From Thermincola carboxydiphila (GTDB lineage Bacteria; Bacillota; Thermincolia; Thermincolales; UBA2595): a stretch of 64,000 bases of DNA. Location: positions 1 to 64,000 of the forward strand of contig JAENZJ010000013.1 in assembly GCA_016841325.1 (NCBI GenBank), given 5' to 3'. Position 1 is the stretch's first letter; every line of letters starts with the position of its first letter. The translations under genes were made by a program, and so were the position numbers. This document shows, piece after piece, positions 25,527 through 34,009 of the stretch. The notes beneath the pieces were generated by a model. That model had not been told where the DNA came from, ran no database searches, and saw only the letters and a program-made list of their open reading frames with translations.

Positions 25527-27350
25527 ATGCAGTTTCTGGCTCCGGCGGCATGGGGTTTTTTTCTGATTATCCCTGTGATTTTATTGTTTTACCTATTAAA
25601 GCAGAAGAAAACTGCATATGAAATCAGCAGTACCCTGTTGTGGCAGCGGGTTTTGGCTGATACACTATCCCAGACACCCTGGCAGAGGCTGAGGCGAAAT
25701 CTCCTGATGTTTCTGCAGCTGCTGCTGGCTTTTCTGCTGGTACTGGCCCTGATGCGCCCGTACCTGGTAAGGATTCAGCAAAACACAGAAGAACTGATGA
25801 TCCTGCTGGATACCTCAGCCAGCATGGCAGCCATGGAAAACGGCAGGACACGGGCCGAGCTGGCCAAAGAGGAGATTACAGCACTGGTGAAAAGCGCGAA
25901 ACCGGGCACCCGGATTTCCCTGATAGCGGTTGGCAGGACACCACAGGCCCTGGTCACCCGTACCGAAGAACCCGGAGAGGTTCTCGCTGCATTGAAAAAA
26001 GCCGCCCCCGGTTATTATGAGGCCGAACTGGAGACAACACTGTCCCTGGTGACTGCCCTTCTGGAAAAGGGCGCCAGGGCACAGACGGTTTTTTTCAGTG
26101 ATGGCGGGATAACTGTTCCGGAGGATGTTCCGGGGATACCGGGTTTTGAATACCGGAAAATCGGCAGGAGTGAAGACAACCTTGCCATAGGGGCATTTTC
26201 CACCGGAGAGGGGAATAATGGCCTCCTGGCCATGACCCGGATTGACAATTACGGACCGGAGGAAGCGGAGACTACAGTTACTCTCAGGTCGGAAAATACC
26301 GTCCTTGACATTAAGGCAGTCAAGGTGGCACCGGGCCAGGCAGCTCATGTCTATTGGGAAATCCCACAGGGGCTGCCGTATCTTGAGGCCAGGATTGATG
26401 CCAAAGATGCCCTGGAGGCGGATAATGTATCCTGGATTGTGCCCGGGAAGAGCAGACAGGTAAAGACGTTGCTGGTAACTGAAGGCAATATCTTTCTGGA
26501 ACAGGCCCTGAAGTTAAACCCCGGGGTGGAACTCCATAAGGCTGCTCCCGCTGATTACCCGGAAATTGGGAAAGATGCTTATGCCCTTACCATTTTTGAC
26601 GGTTTTTGGCCCGAAGGCGGTCCTGCAGGGTATTTTGTTGTCTTTAATCCCCCTGCAGGCAGCGGCCTGACAGAGTCAGCAGAGATGCCGGCTGCCGGTG
26701 AGGCGGATATGGAAGCAGATCATCCGGTGTTGCGTTATGTATCCTGGAATGATGTCCATATCGAAAAGAGTAAGGGCCTGAAAACATCCGGGGCTTGGGA
26801 GCCGGTATTGCAGCTCGGGGACAGGGCCCTGGTTACAGTGAAAAATTCCCCTGGCTCAAGGGCGGTTGCCTTTGGTTTTGACCTGCACAGGTCAGACCTG
26901 CCGCTGCGGCCCGCATTTCCCATACTGATACAGAATATCCTGGACTGGACCATTCCCCGGGGAGCGGTCCGGGAACTGCAGGTCAATGCCGAAACCCCGG
27001 TACAGCTCAATATCGACCCCCGGTCTGAGAAGGTTTTTCTGGTTGATCCTGATGGCAACAGAAAAACACTGCAGCCCCCTTATATGCTAAATTCCGGGGA
27101 TACCCGCAAACCGGGGCTTTATAAGGTTGAACAGCTTGCCGGTGAGGAAAAACAGGCTGACTACATGGCAGTCAGTTTTGTATCTCCCAGGGAATCGGAC
27201 ATTGCGGCCGCTGATACTCTGAAGCTGGGTAACCTTGATGTAAAGACAAATGAAGGCACCAGGGTCAACCTGGAACTATGGCCGTTTATTATCCTGATGG
27301 TCCTGGTATTTCTTTGTCTCGAATGGTGGGTGTATTTACGTGGGCATTAG
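25527..27350 (+). CDS. BatA/VWA-domain membrane protein
   Basis: The 607-residue protein has an N-terminal BatA segment (LAPAAWGFFLIIPVILLFYLLKQKK) with two TM helices (about 8-24 and 58-78). A VWA domain follows with MIDAS MILLDTSASMAAM near residue 92 and FFSDGG near 189. The extracytoplasmic remainder ends in a C-terminal TM (about 585-603). ATG 25527 follows GGAGGG. It overlaps the next VWA gene by 11 nt. The pair completes a MoxR-DUF58-VWA set. Confidence 0.85.
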   Translation: MQFLAPAAWGFFLIIPVILLFYLLKQKKTAYEISSTLLWQRVLADTLSQTPWQRLRRNLLMFLQLLLAFLLVLALMRPYLVRIQQNTEELMILLDTSASMAAMENGRTRAELAKEEITALVKSAKPGTRISLIAVGRTPQALVTRTEEPGEVLAALKKAAPGYYEAELETTLSLVTALLEKGARAQTVFFSDGGITVPEDVPGIPGFEYRKIGRSEDNLAIGAFSTGEGNNGLLAMTRIDNYGPEEAETTVTLRSENTVLDIKAVKVAPGQAAHVYWEIPQGLPYLEARIDAKDALEADNVSWIVPGKSRQVKTLLVTEGNIFLEQALKLNPGVELHKAAPADYPEIGKDAYALTIFDGFWPEGGPAGYFVVFNPPAGSGLTESAEMPAAGEADMEADHPVLRYVSWNDVHIEKSKGLKTSGAWEPVLQLGDRALVTVKNSPGSRAVAFGFDLHRSDLPLRPAFPILIQNILDWTIPRGAVRELQVNAETPVQLNIDPRSEKVFLVDPDGNRKTLQPPYMLNSGDTRKPGLYKVEQLAGEEKQADYMAVSFVSPRESDIAAADTLKLGNLDVKTNEGTRVNLELWPFIILMVLVFLCLEWWVYLRGH

Positions 27351-30243
27351 TTTTTCACAGCCATATTATCTGATACTGCTGTTGCTGCTGCCTTATTTTG
27401 TCTATCTCTGGGCACACAGCCCCAGGGCCTTTGCTTCCTGGCAGCAAAAAGCCTTCCTTGGCCTGCGCCTTATGGTGGCGGTTCTGCTGGTACTTGCCCT
27501 GTCAGGGCTGGAATTTACTTTCAGGCATCAGGAGAGATCGGTGGTTTATGTTGCCGATACTTCTGTCTCGATGGCCGGAGTTGCCGGGGAAGCTGCTGAC
27601 TGGATTGCCGGGTCGCTGGCTGAGCTTCCGGCAGATGTTGCTGCCGGAGTGGTCAGTGTTGGTCAAAAGGCAATGGTGGAAAATCCGGTGGGCAGCCGCC
27701 CTGATTTTCAGGGGTTTCAGTCAGTGACCAATCCCGACTATACCAACCTTGCCGCAGGACTGGGGCTGGCCCGGGCTATGCTGCCCGAAAACCGGGGCAA
27801 GCAAATTGTCCTGATCAGTGATGGCAGGGAAAACAGGGGAGATGCGGTGGAACAGGCCAGGCTGCTGAGTCAGCAGGGAATAAGGCTTGATGTCCTGCCG
27901 CTGCTCCCGGAAACAGGGCCTGAAGCCCTGGTGAAAACAGTTTCCCTCCCATCACATTTACGCAAGGGAGAATACTTTGACATCCAGGCCGTGATTGAGG
28001 CCACCTCGCCAACCCGGGGCACAGTCCGGATTATGGCTGATAACCGGGTACTGAAAGAGGAAAAAATCAGCCTGTCAAAGGGTGACAACAGGCGGCTGTG
28101 GTCTGCCCGGGCCGAAAATCCCGGGATGTATACGGAGCGGGTAGAACTGACTGCTGAAAGGGAGACCTGGCAGGAAAACAATGTGGGAATAGGCATCACA
28201 CAGGTCGCCGGGACACCGCGGGTGCTTCTGGTTGAAGGCACAGCAGGGGAAAGCAGGGCCCTGGCTGATGCCCTGGAGATGGCGCAAATAGACACTGAAG
28301 TTACCGACCCCGGGTTTATCCCGCAAACCCTGGCAGAAATGGCCGGGTACTCTTCCATTGTCCTGGTCAATGTTCCGGCAACCGATATTCCGGACCAGAC
28401 CATGGCTTCCCTGGAAACTTACGTCCGGGACCTGGGCCGGGGCCTTGTCATGGTCGGCGGTGAAAACAGCTTTGGGCTGGGGGGCTATTTCAAAACCCCG
28501 GTGGAAAAGGCGCTTCCGGTAAACATGGATATCAGGGGTAAGGGTGAGATTCCCAGTGTCGGCCTTGTCCTGGTAATTGACAAGTCAGGCAGTATGGGAG
28601 GCACCGACTACGGCATCCCCAAGATTGAACTTGCCAAAGAGGCGGCACTAAGGGCAACCGAGATCCTGGATGCCAGGGACAGCCTTGGAGTGGTTGCCTT
28701 TGACAGCAGCTACAAGTGGGTTGTGGAGACAGCGCCGTTAAAGGATAAGGGGAAGGTTGAGGACAGTATCGGGTCAATCAGGGCAGGAGGCGGGACCAAT
28801 ATATTTCCCGGCCTGCAGGAAGCATATAAATCCCTGGTGGAGGCCCCGGTAAAGGTGAAACACATTATCCTCCTTACTGACGGCCAGTCGGCCTATGGAG
28901 GAGAGTATGAAGGCCTTCTGGAAAAGATGAAGAAAGACAGTGTCACCCTTTCCACTATTGCAGTGGGGAGTGACTCTGATGCCAGGCTGCTCTCATACCT
29001 GGCTGAGGCCGGCCAGGGCCGGTACTATTACACTGACGACTTTGAGAGCATTCCCAAGATTTTTACCAGGGAAACAATTATGGCCACCAGGAGCTACCTG
29101 GTCCAGGAACCCTTTACACCCGTCCGGAGGGGGAGCAGCAGCATTCTTCCTCAGGGAGGACTGCCGGCTCTGTTTGGATATGTGGCCACTGCTCCCAAGA
29201 GTACGGCGGAAACCATCCTGTTAAGCCATAAGGGTGACCCGGTGCTGGCAAGGTGGCAATATGGGCTTGGGCGGACAGTGGCCTGGACCAGTGACGTTAA
29301 AGGCAGATGGGCCGGGGAATGGATAAAATGGCAGAGTTTTCCGGAGTTTTGGGCCAAGGTTGTCAGCTGGACCCTGCCCCAGGAATCCACGGGTGAGATG
29401 CTGGTTTCCACAGGACGTGAGGACGGCCGCGGCTGGGTAAGTGTGGAGATACCGGGAGAACCGGGGCAGGTGCATGATATTTCTGCAAGAGTTATCTCCC
29501 CCGACGGCACGGGTCAGGAGATCCCTCTCCGCGCGGTGGGTCCGGGCCGGTACCGGGAAAGTTTTGATACAGAACAAACAGGAGCCTACATTGTTCAGGT
29601 TATCCAGCGGACAGGGGGCGGCGCTGACAGGCAGCAGACTGCCGGCCTGGTGGTACCGTACTCACCTGAGTTTCTGTTCCGGCCTGTCAGTGATGATTAC
29701 TTTGCCACCCTCGCCGCGGCAGGTGGCGGGCGGGTACTTGACCCCGAAAAGGACCGTGGGGGAATAGGCAGACTTCCAATACCTGCAGTTTGGGGAAAGA
29801 TTCCCCTGTGGCCGGGACTCCTTGTTATGGCTACTCTGTTGTTCCCGGTGGATATTGCTGCCCGCAGGTTTAACTGGAATCTCAGGTGGGCCGGGCTGTT
29901 GTGGCAGCGTTTCCGGAGCAGGCTTAAGGCTAAGGGTGAGGGTCCGGGTGAACGGGAGGCTGTTTTTGCTACGATAAAGAGGCAGAAAGAAGACCGGGAA
30001 GAGTTTTACCGCACCAGAACCGAATCCCCTGTTTTTCGGGAGGCACAGGGCGGAGCAGGGGCCGGAAAGCAGCGGCAGGGTCCGGGTGGCGCTGAGAGAG
30101 CCTTCGGAGAATCTGTTCCCGATTTCAGCAAAAAAGGGAAAGTTTCTCCGGATGAGAAGGAAAAACAACCGGTTCCCGGCGAAAAGAACAGTGAAGATTC
30201 CTTTACCTCCAAACTGCTTGCCGCCAAGAGGCGCAAGAAGTAG
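27340..30243 (+). CDS. large VWA protein with gatase-like domain
   Basis: The 967-residue membrane protein starts at GTG 27340. TM helices at about 8-22 and 38-55 precede a first VWA-like domain (VVYVADTSVSMAG near 68). A glutamine-amidotransferase-like region follows (LGRGLVMVGGENSFGLGGY near 370), then a canonical VWA domain (LVIDKSGSMGG near 412, ILLTDGQS near 508). A TM segment lies at about 822-840, followed by a charged cytoplasmic tail (850-967). The gene ends in TAG. The frame stays open through that TAG into the next gene, which starts in the same frame at 30310. Confidence 0.85.
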   Translation: MGISFSQPYYLILLLLLPYFVYLWAHSPRAFASWQQKAFLGLRLMVAVLLVLALSGLEFTFRHQERSVVYVADTSVSMAGVAGEAADWIAGSLAELPADVAAGVVSVGQKAMVENPVGSRPDFQGFQSVTNPDYTNLAAGLGLARAMLPENRGKQIVLISDGRENRGDAVEQARLLSQQGIRLDVLPLLPETGPEALVKTVSLPSHLRKGEYFDIQAVIEATSPTRGTVRIMADNRVLKEEKISLSKGDNRRLWSARAENPGMYTERVELTAERETWQENNVGIGITQVAGTPRVLLVEGTAGESRALADALEMAQIDTEVTDPGFIPQTLAEMAGYSSIVLVNVPATDIPDQTMASLETYVRDLGRGLVMVGGENSFGLGGYFKTPVEKALPVNMDIRGKGEIPSVGLVLVIDKSGSMGGTDYGIPKIELAKEAALRATEILDARDSLGVVAFDSSYKWVVETAPLKDKGKVEDSIGSIRAGGGTNIFPGLQEAYKSLVEAPVKVKHIILLTDGQSAYGGEYEGLLEKMKKDSVTLSTIAVGSDSDARLLSYLAEAGQGRYYYTDDFESIPKIFTRETIMATRSYLVQEPFTPVRRGSSSILPQGGLPALFGYVATAPKSTAETILLSHKGDPVLARWQYGLGRTVAWTSDVKGRWAGEWIKWQSFPEFWAKVVSWTLPQESTGEMLVSTGREDGRGWVSVEIPGEPGQVHDISARVISPDGTGQEIPLRAVGPGRYRESFDTEQTGAYIVQVIQRTGGGADRQQTAGLVVPYSPEFLFRPVSDDYFATLAAAGGGRVLDPEKDRGGIGRLPIPAVWGKIPLWPGLLVMATLLFPVDIAARRFNWNLRWAGLLWQRFRSRLKAKGEGPGEREAVFATIKRQKEDREEFYRTRTESPVFREAQGGAGAGKQRQGPGGAERAFGESVPDFSKKGKVSPDEKEKQPVPGEKNSEDSFTSKLLAAKRRKK

Positions 30244-30309
30244 AGTTTTGGAGTATACCGGACAGTAGCCCGGAATGCTTTGGAAAGGTTAGGCTGCAGG
30301 AGGGTTGTA

Positions 30310-30741
30310 ATGTTAAGCAGAATGACAATAAAAAACGGACTCATCAAGGGACTGGCAACTACCTGGGAACTGGCTCAGGTTATGGTCCCGGTATACCTGA
30401 TTGTGACCCTGCTTGGGGAGACCCCGGTGATGGGCTGGATATCACGGGCTGCCCAGCCGTTGATGGGCCTGATGGGCCTGCCCGGAGAGGCAGCCGGGGT
30501 TATGGTAATCGGAAATCTGATTAACCAATATGCAGCCCTCGGAGCTATGGCTGCTATTCCCATGAATACGCGTCAGATTACAGTGTTATCCCTGGTACTG
30601 CTCATCTGTCATAACATTCTGGTGGAGACAGCGGTCAGCAAGAAGACCGGTATCAGGGTCAGGTCACTGGTACTGGTGAGGGTGCTTGGCGGGCTGGCTG
30701 CCGGCATTATTCTCAATCTGATGTGGCCGGGGTGGTTATAA
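30310..30741 (+). CDS. nucleoside-recognition (Gate) domain membrane protein, SpmA-like
   Basis: The 143-residue protein starts at ATG 30310 after AGGAGGG; an upstream in-frame start at 30280 has no ribosome-binding site. It has about four hydrophobic segments and the Gate-domain pattern LMGLPGEAAGVMVIGNLINQYAALGAMAA. Together with the next gene it resembles the SpmA/SpmB pair (spore maturation) split into two half-size Gate proteins. The substrate is unknown. Confidence 0.75.
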   Translation: MLSRMTIKNGLIKGLATTWELAQVMVPVYLIVTLLGETPVMGWISRAAQPLMGLMGLPGEAAGVMVIGNLINQYAALGAMAAIPMNTRQITVLSLVLLICHNILVETAVSKKTGIRVRSLVLVRVLGGLAAGIILNLMWPGWL

Positions 30742-30743
30742 TA

Positions 30744-31202
30744 ATGGGGACAGCACAGTTTTGGCAGCAGACCGGACTGGGCTTGGTGGAACTTGTCGGT
30801 CAGGTCGCGGTCATTGTTATCCCACTGATGGTATTTATGGAAATTTTGAAAGATCTGAATATCCTGGACAAGTTATCAGACAAGCTTTCCTGGACGGTGA
30901 AACCTTTTGGGATGAAGCCGGCGGCCGTATTTCCCCTGTTGGTGGGTCTTGTTTTCGGCATAGCTTATGGAGCGGGTTTGATAATCCAGGCAGCGCGTGA
31001 GGGCGCCCTCTGCAAGCGGGACCTCTACCTGATCAGTCTTTTTCTTGTGATAAACCACTCGGTATTTGAGGACAACCTGCTTTTTGCCGCCGTTGGAGCC
31101 AATGGATGGGTGTTACTGGTATTCCGCTTCGCCGCCTCTATAGCAGTAACATGGGCTGTAAGCAGGTTCCTGATGCCTGCCGGCAAGGAAGATACTGTAT
31201 GA
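30744..31202 (+). CDS. nucleoside-recognition (Gate) domain membrane protein, SpmB-like
   Basis: The 152-residue membrane protein begins 2 nt after its partner. ATG 30744 is eight bases from GGGGTGG; an in-frame upstream start at 30723 is inside the previous gene. Motifs include FPLLVGLVFGIAYGAGLIIQ and FLVINHSVFEDNLLFAAVG, typical of Gate-domain proteins. It probably forms a complex with the 30310 product. Confidence 0.75.
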   Translation: MGTAQFWQQTGLGLVELVGQVAVIVIPLMVFMEILKDLNILDKLSDKLSWTVKPFGMKPAAVFPLLVGLVFGIAYGAGLIIQAAREGALCKRDLYLISLFLVINHSVFEDNLLFAAVGANGWVLLVFRFAASIAVTWAVSRFLMPAGKEDTV

Positions 31203-31239
31203 GGCGGGGTAAAATGATTTAGCCTAAGGGGGAGAAAGT

Positions 31240-31416
31240 ATGAATGTTGATGCTGCCAGCTTTGATTTTGCCAGGTCTTTATGGCAGATTGTAAACCTGT
31301 TGGTTTTAGTACCTGTAATATTGCTGAGTATTAGTTTCCCGATATATCTGCTGGTGAAAATAAATTCCATTGACAAAACACTGAAACAAATCTTAAAGAA
31401 AATGGAAGACAAATAA
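31240..31416 (+). CDS. 58-residue single-span membrane protein
   Basis: ATG 31240 follows GGGGGAG. The 58 codons encode an N-terminal soluble stretch, a hydrophobic helix (IVNLLVLVPVILLSISFPIYLL) and a lysine-rich tail (KTLKQILKKMEDK). The charge pattern suggests a cytoplasmic C-terminus. No family is recognised. It follows the Gate pair by 38 nt. Confidence 0.6.
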   Translation: MNVDAASFDFARSLWQIVNLLVLVPVILLSISFPIYLLVKINSIDKTLKQILKKMEDK

Positions 31417-31530
31417 GTACAGATATTGATGATGTTAGCCTGAAAGTACGGTTGGCGGGTTAATGGAGTATTTCCTATTCAGGTCAGGGATACATATGAG
31501 CGAATATTTGATGAAAAGGGTGGGGTGAAA

Positions 31531-32145
31531 ATGGAAAACAGGGTCAGCAGGGAACACCTCGGTTTGCTGCTTATCTTCCTGGCGGTTTTTATCTGGTCCG
31601 GAATCAGGCCAAAGGATTATTACACCTGGATTCTTGAAGTTCTGCCCGCTATTATAGGACTAATCGCAGTTCTTATTACATATAACCGGTTCAGGATGAC
31701 AAACCTGATCTATCTGCTTATTTGTATTCACACAATAATCCTGGTTGTGGGGGGACACTATACTTATGCCGAAATGCCGGTTTTTAACTGGATCAGGGAT
31801 GAGTTTGGTCTGGCCAGAAACTACTATGACCGGCTGGGACATTTTGCCCAGGGTTTCATTCCGGCCCTTATAGCCAGGGAAATCCTGCTCAGGAAAACAC
31901 CCCTGCGGCGCGGGAAAATGTTGTTTTTCCTGGTTGTCAGTGTATGCCTGGCGATAAGCGCCTTCTATGAATTCATTGAGTGGTGGGTGGCTGTTGCCAG
32001 TGGTGAGGCGGCTGAGGATTTTTTGGGGACCCAGGGGGATGTGTGGGATACCCAGTGGGATATGTTTCTGGCTTTTTGTGGAGCGATTATTTCACAACTG
32101 GTATTGGGCAAAATGCATGATAAGCAGCTGGTTAGGGTGAGATGA
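31531..32145 (+). CDS. DUF2238 (YjdF-like) membrane protein
   Basis: The 204-residue membrane protein has about six TM helices. The DUF2238 signature lies around residues 85-120: YYDRLGHFAQGFIPALIAREILLR, followed by FYEFIEWWVAVASGEAAEDFLGTQGDVWDTQWDM. ATG 31531 is better spaced from GGGTGGGG than the in-frame GTG 31525. The biochemical role of this family is unknown. Confidence 0.85.
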   Translation: MENRVSREHLGLLLIFLAVFIWSGIRPKDYYTWILEVLPAIIGLIAVLITYNRFRMTNLIYLLICIHTIILVVGGHYTYAEMPVFNWIRDEFGLARNYYDRLGHFAQGFIPALIAREILLRKTPLRRGKMLFFLVVSVCLAISAFYEFIEWWVAVASGEAAEDFLGTQGDVWDTQWDMFLAFCGAIISQLVLGKMHDKQLVRVR

Positions 32146-32152
32146 GTGGCCA

Positions 32153-33025
32153 ATGAGCAGAAAAAAATGGGATGACCCTGTGAACCCGGAAGATATCAGG
32201 GAGCTGGATGTTGAATTAATACATGAACTCAACCTTAAGGAAGCGGAACTCGAAGCTGCGGGAAATGAAGCAGTGGAAAATCAGGCAGCAGCGCATCCTG
32301 CCGGAATGCGCCGTAAAAGTATTTTATTCAGGGTGATTGGCTTTTTTGTCGTCATTGCTTTTCTGGCTGCTGTGTGGAGCAACTGGTTTCGCATAATCAA
32401 TGCACTTCCCCTGGATTTCCTGGCACAATCACTGGAACTTTCCCGGGACCCGGAGATTCAGAAGCTGCAGCAGGCGGTTGCCAGGATTGAGGTTTCCGGC
32501 AGCCGGGGATCTGGCTTTAACATCGATCCGGAAGGACTGATTATCACTAATGAACATGTGGTCAATGATGCGCAAAATGCAGGGGTGACTTTTCAGGACG
32601 GAAGCTATTACACCGGAAAGGTGCTTGCTGCTTATCCGGATATTGATCTTGCAGTAATTAAAATTGCGGGGCGGAACCTGCCGAGTCTGGAAGTGAAACC
32701 GGATTCAGCTCTGGAAAAAGGTTTGGAAGTGCTTATCATCGGCAACCCCCTTGGATTTACTGATGTGGTCACAAGAGGAGAGATCAGCGGCAGTGTCAGG
32801 GTCCGGGGATGGGATGTGCCTGTTATCCTGATTTCAGGTGAAATCAGGAGCGGGAGCAGCGGCAGTCCGGTCCTGAACAGTGAGGGACAGGTTGTTGCAG
32901 TGGTCTTCGGATCGGTACCTTCAGATACAGAGGCTTCAGATGCAGGTAAAGGAGAGGGACAGCGCCAGGGTTTGGCTGTGCCGGTCAGGTATCTGGACAG
33001 GTTCTTTGAAGAACAGGGATATTGA
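32153..33025 (+). CDS. membrane-anchored trypsin-like serine protease (HtrA-like, no PDZ)
   Basis: The 290-residue protein has a cytoplasmic N-terminus (1-58), one TM (about 59-78) and an extracytoplasmic S1C-type protease domain. The triad is visible: His135 (ITNEHVVN), Asp165 (DIDLAVIK) and Ser238 (GSSGSPV). No PDZ domain follows, and the protein ends soon after the protease fold. It begins 7 nt after the DUF2238 stop. Its role is probably envelope protein quality control or regulated proteolysis. Confidence 0.88.
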   Translation: MSRKKWDDPVNPEDIRELDVELIHELNLKEAELEAAGNEAVENQAAAHPAGMRRKSILFRVIGFFVVIAFLAAVWSNWFRIINALPLDFLAQSLELSRDPEIQKLQQAVARIEVSGSRGSGFNIDPEGLIITNEHVVNDAQNAGVTFQDGSYYTGKVLAAYPDIDLAVIKIAGRNLPSLEVKPDSALEKGLEVLIIGNPLGFTDVVTRGEISGSVRVRGWDVPVILISGEIRSGSSGSPVLNSEGQVVAVVFGSVPSDTEASDAGKGEGQRQGLAVPVRYLDRFFEEQGY

Positions 33026-33050
33026 AATAATATTTAAAGGGGAAAACTTA

Positions 33051-33539
33051 ATGCCTGAAAAACCAAAAAACTGCTGAACTACGGATAAATCCGCCCGTGC
33101 TGCGGATGAGAGCTTATGCCCTGTCTGCGGTAAACCCGGTATGACGGTCCAGAATGTTACCGTAAGACACTTAATCTTAGATGAATTAGTGGAAACCGCG
33201 GGTTCAGATGACTACTGTTTATGTATGACTGCAGAATGTAATGTTGTATATTTTAAGCCTGGCAAAACCTTTTACAGAACCGATGTAATCATTCCGGTAT
33301 GGTTTAAAACAAACGCCAATCCAAAATACATTTGTTACTGTAACAGGGTCACCCGGGAGCAAATAGAAAATGCTGTCATTAACCATAATGCCAAAGAAAT
33401 GAAGGATGTTGTAAGACTGACAGGGGCGATGAAGAATGGTCAATGCCTGCAGAACAACACAACAGGAAAATGCTGCGGCTCGGTTATACAACAAATAATC
33501 GACAGGGCTTTGGTCAGCGATAATTCCGGTGACCGTTGA
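33051..33539 (+). CDS. CopZ-like [2Fe-2S] metallochaperone, candidate selenoprotein (UGA = Sec9)
   Basis: ATG 33051 follows AAAGGGG. The frame reads MPEKPKNC, then TGA (33075-33077), then stays open to 33539, giving 162 residues. The part after the UGA contains a zinc-type motif CPVCGKPG (Cys23, Cys26) and a C-terminal BFD-like cluster domain (YICYCNRVTREQIENAV, then GQCLQN-x4-GKCCG). This is the layout of archaeal-type CopZ. Homologues as I recall them carry a Cys-Cys pair near the N-terminus, here Cys8-Sec9. A hairpin 11 nt after the UGA fits a bacterial SECIS. Standard gene calling would start at ATG 33141 and lose the zinc motif. Confidence 0.75.
33089..33107 (+). promoter_or_regulatory. 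putative bSECIS element
   Basis: ATCCGC (33089-33094) and GCGGAT (33102-33107) form a perfect stem with the 7-nt loop CCGTGCT. The stem starts 11 nt after the UGA and the apical loop 17 nt after it, within the known range for bacterial SECIS elements. A G is present in the apical loop. Confidence 0.6.
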
Positions 33540-33560
33540 GTACAGTCCATATAAACAAAA

Positions 33561-33580
33561 AAAGAACCTCCCGGTTCTTT
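33561..33580 (-). terminator. terminator of tRNA-fMet (minus strand)
   Basis: AAAGAACC (33561-33568) pairs with GGTTCTTT (33573-33580). On the minus strand the stem is followed by a T-run, complementary to the A-run at 33557-33560 and beyond, as expected for the tRNA transcript. Confidence 0.8.
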
Positions 33581-33592
33581 GTATGGTAAAAT

Positions 33593-33668
<76 letters not shown>

Positions 33669-33749
33669 TCAGTCAACTTGTATAGTATAACACATCTGGC
33701 CGGGGAAAGCAAATGGGACTTTTATAGTAAAATTTGGGAGGATAGTCTT

Positions 33750-33944
33750 ATGGAAAAGGATTACAGGTGCCCTGAGTGTGGCTCCAGAAAAATCGGAAAA
33801 GGAAAAATGGACGGCTATGCAGTACTGCGTCCGGCAGATAAGTTATTCAGTACGGGGTCACCGATAATTGCGGATATATGTTCCAATTGCGGCCTGATTA
33901 TTCAGATGAGGGTCAGAAAACCGGAGAAATTCAGGGGACAGTAA
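33750..33944 (+). CDS. small zinc-ribbon protein
   Basis: The 64-residue protein starts at ATG 33750 after GGGAGGA. The frame is open further upstream, but into the tRNA gene. It has two Cys pairs, CPECG near residue 7 and CSNCG near 46, typical of a zinc ribbon. The region between contains GYAVLRPADKLF. Function unknown. Confidence 0.7.
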   Translation: MEKDYRCPECGSRKIGKGKMDGYAVLRPADKLFSTGSPIIADICSNCGLIIQMRVRKPEKFRGQ

Positions 33945-34004
33945 TTTGGCTTAGCGAAGGACAGTAATTTAACTTAACAAAGGACAGTGTTTTGACTTAA
34001 CATG
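33936..34004 (+). repeat. three 23-bp tandem repeats before the ABC-F gene
   Basis: Units start at 33936, 33959 and 33982, each beginning GGACAGT and containing TTT-N-ACTTAAC or a near variant. They span the end of the zinc-ribbon gene to the ribosome-binding region of the ABC-F gene. They could be a protein-binding array or replication slippage. Confidence 0.7.
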
Positions 34005-34009
34005 AGGAT

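Noticed and set aside
30240-30310. readthrough fusion of the 967-residue VWA protein to the Gate protein
   Set aside because: The frame is open through the TAG into the next gene, but AGGAGGG before ATG 30310 supports independent initiation. It is mentioned only under amber stop usage.
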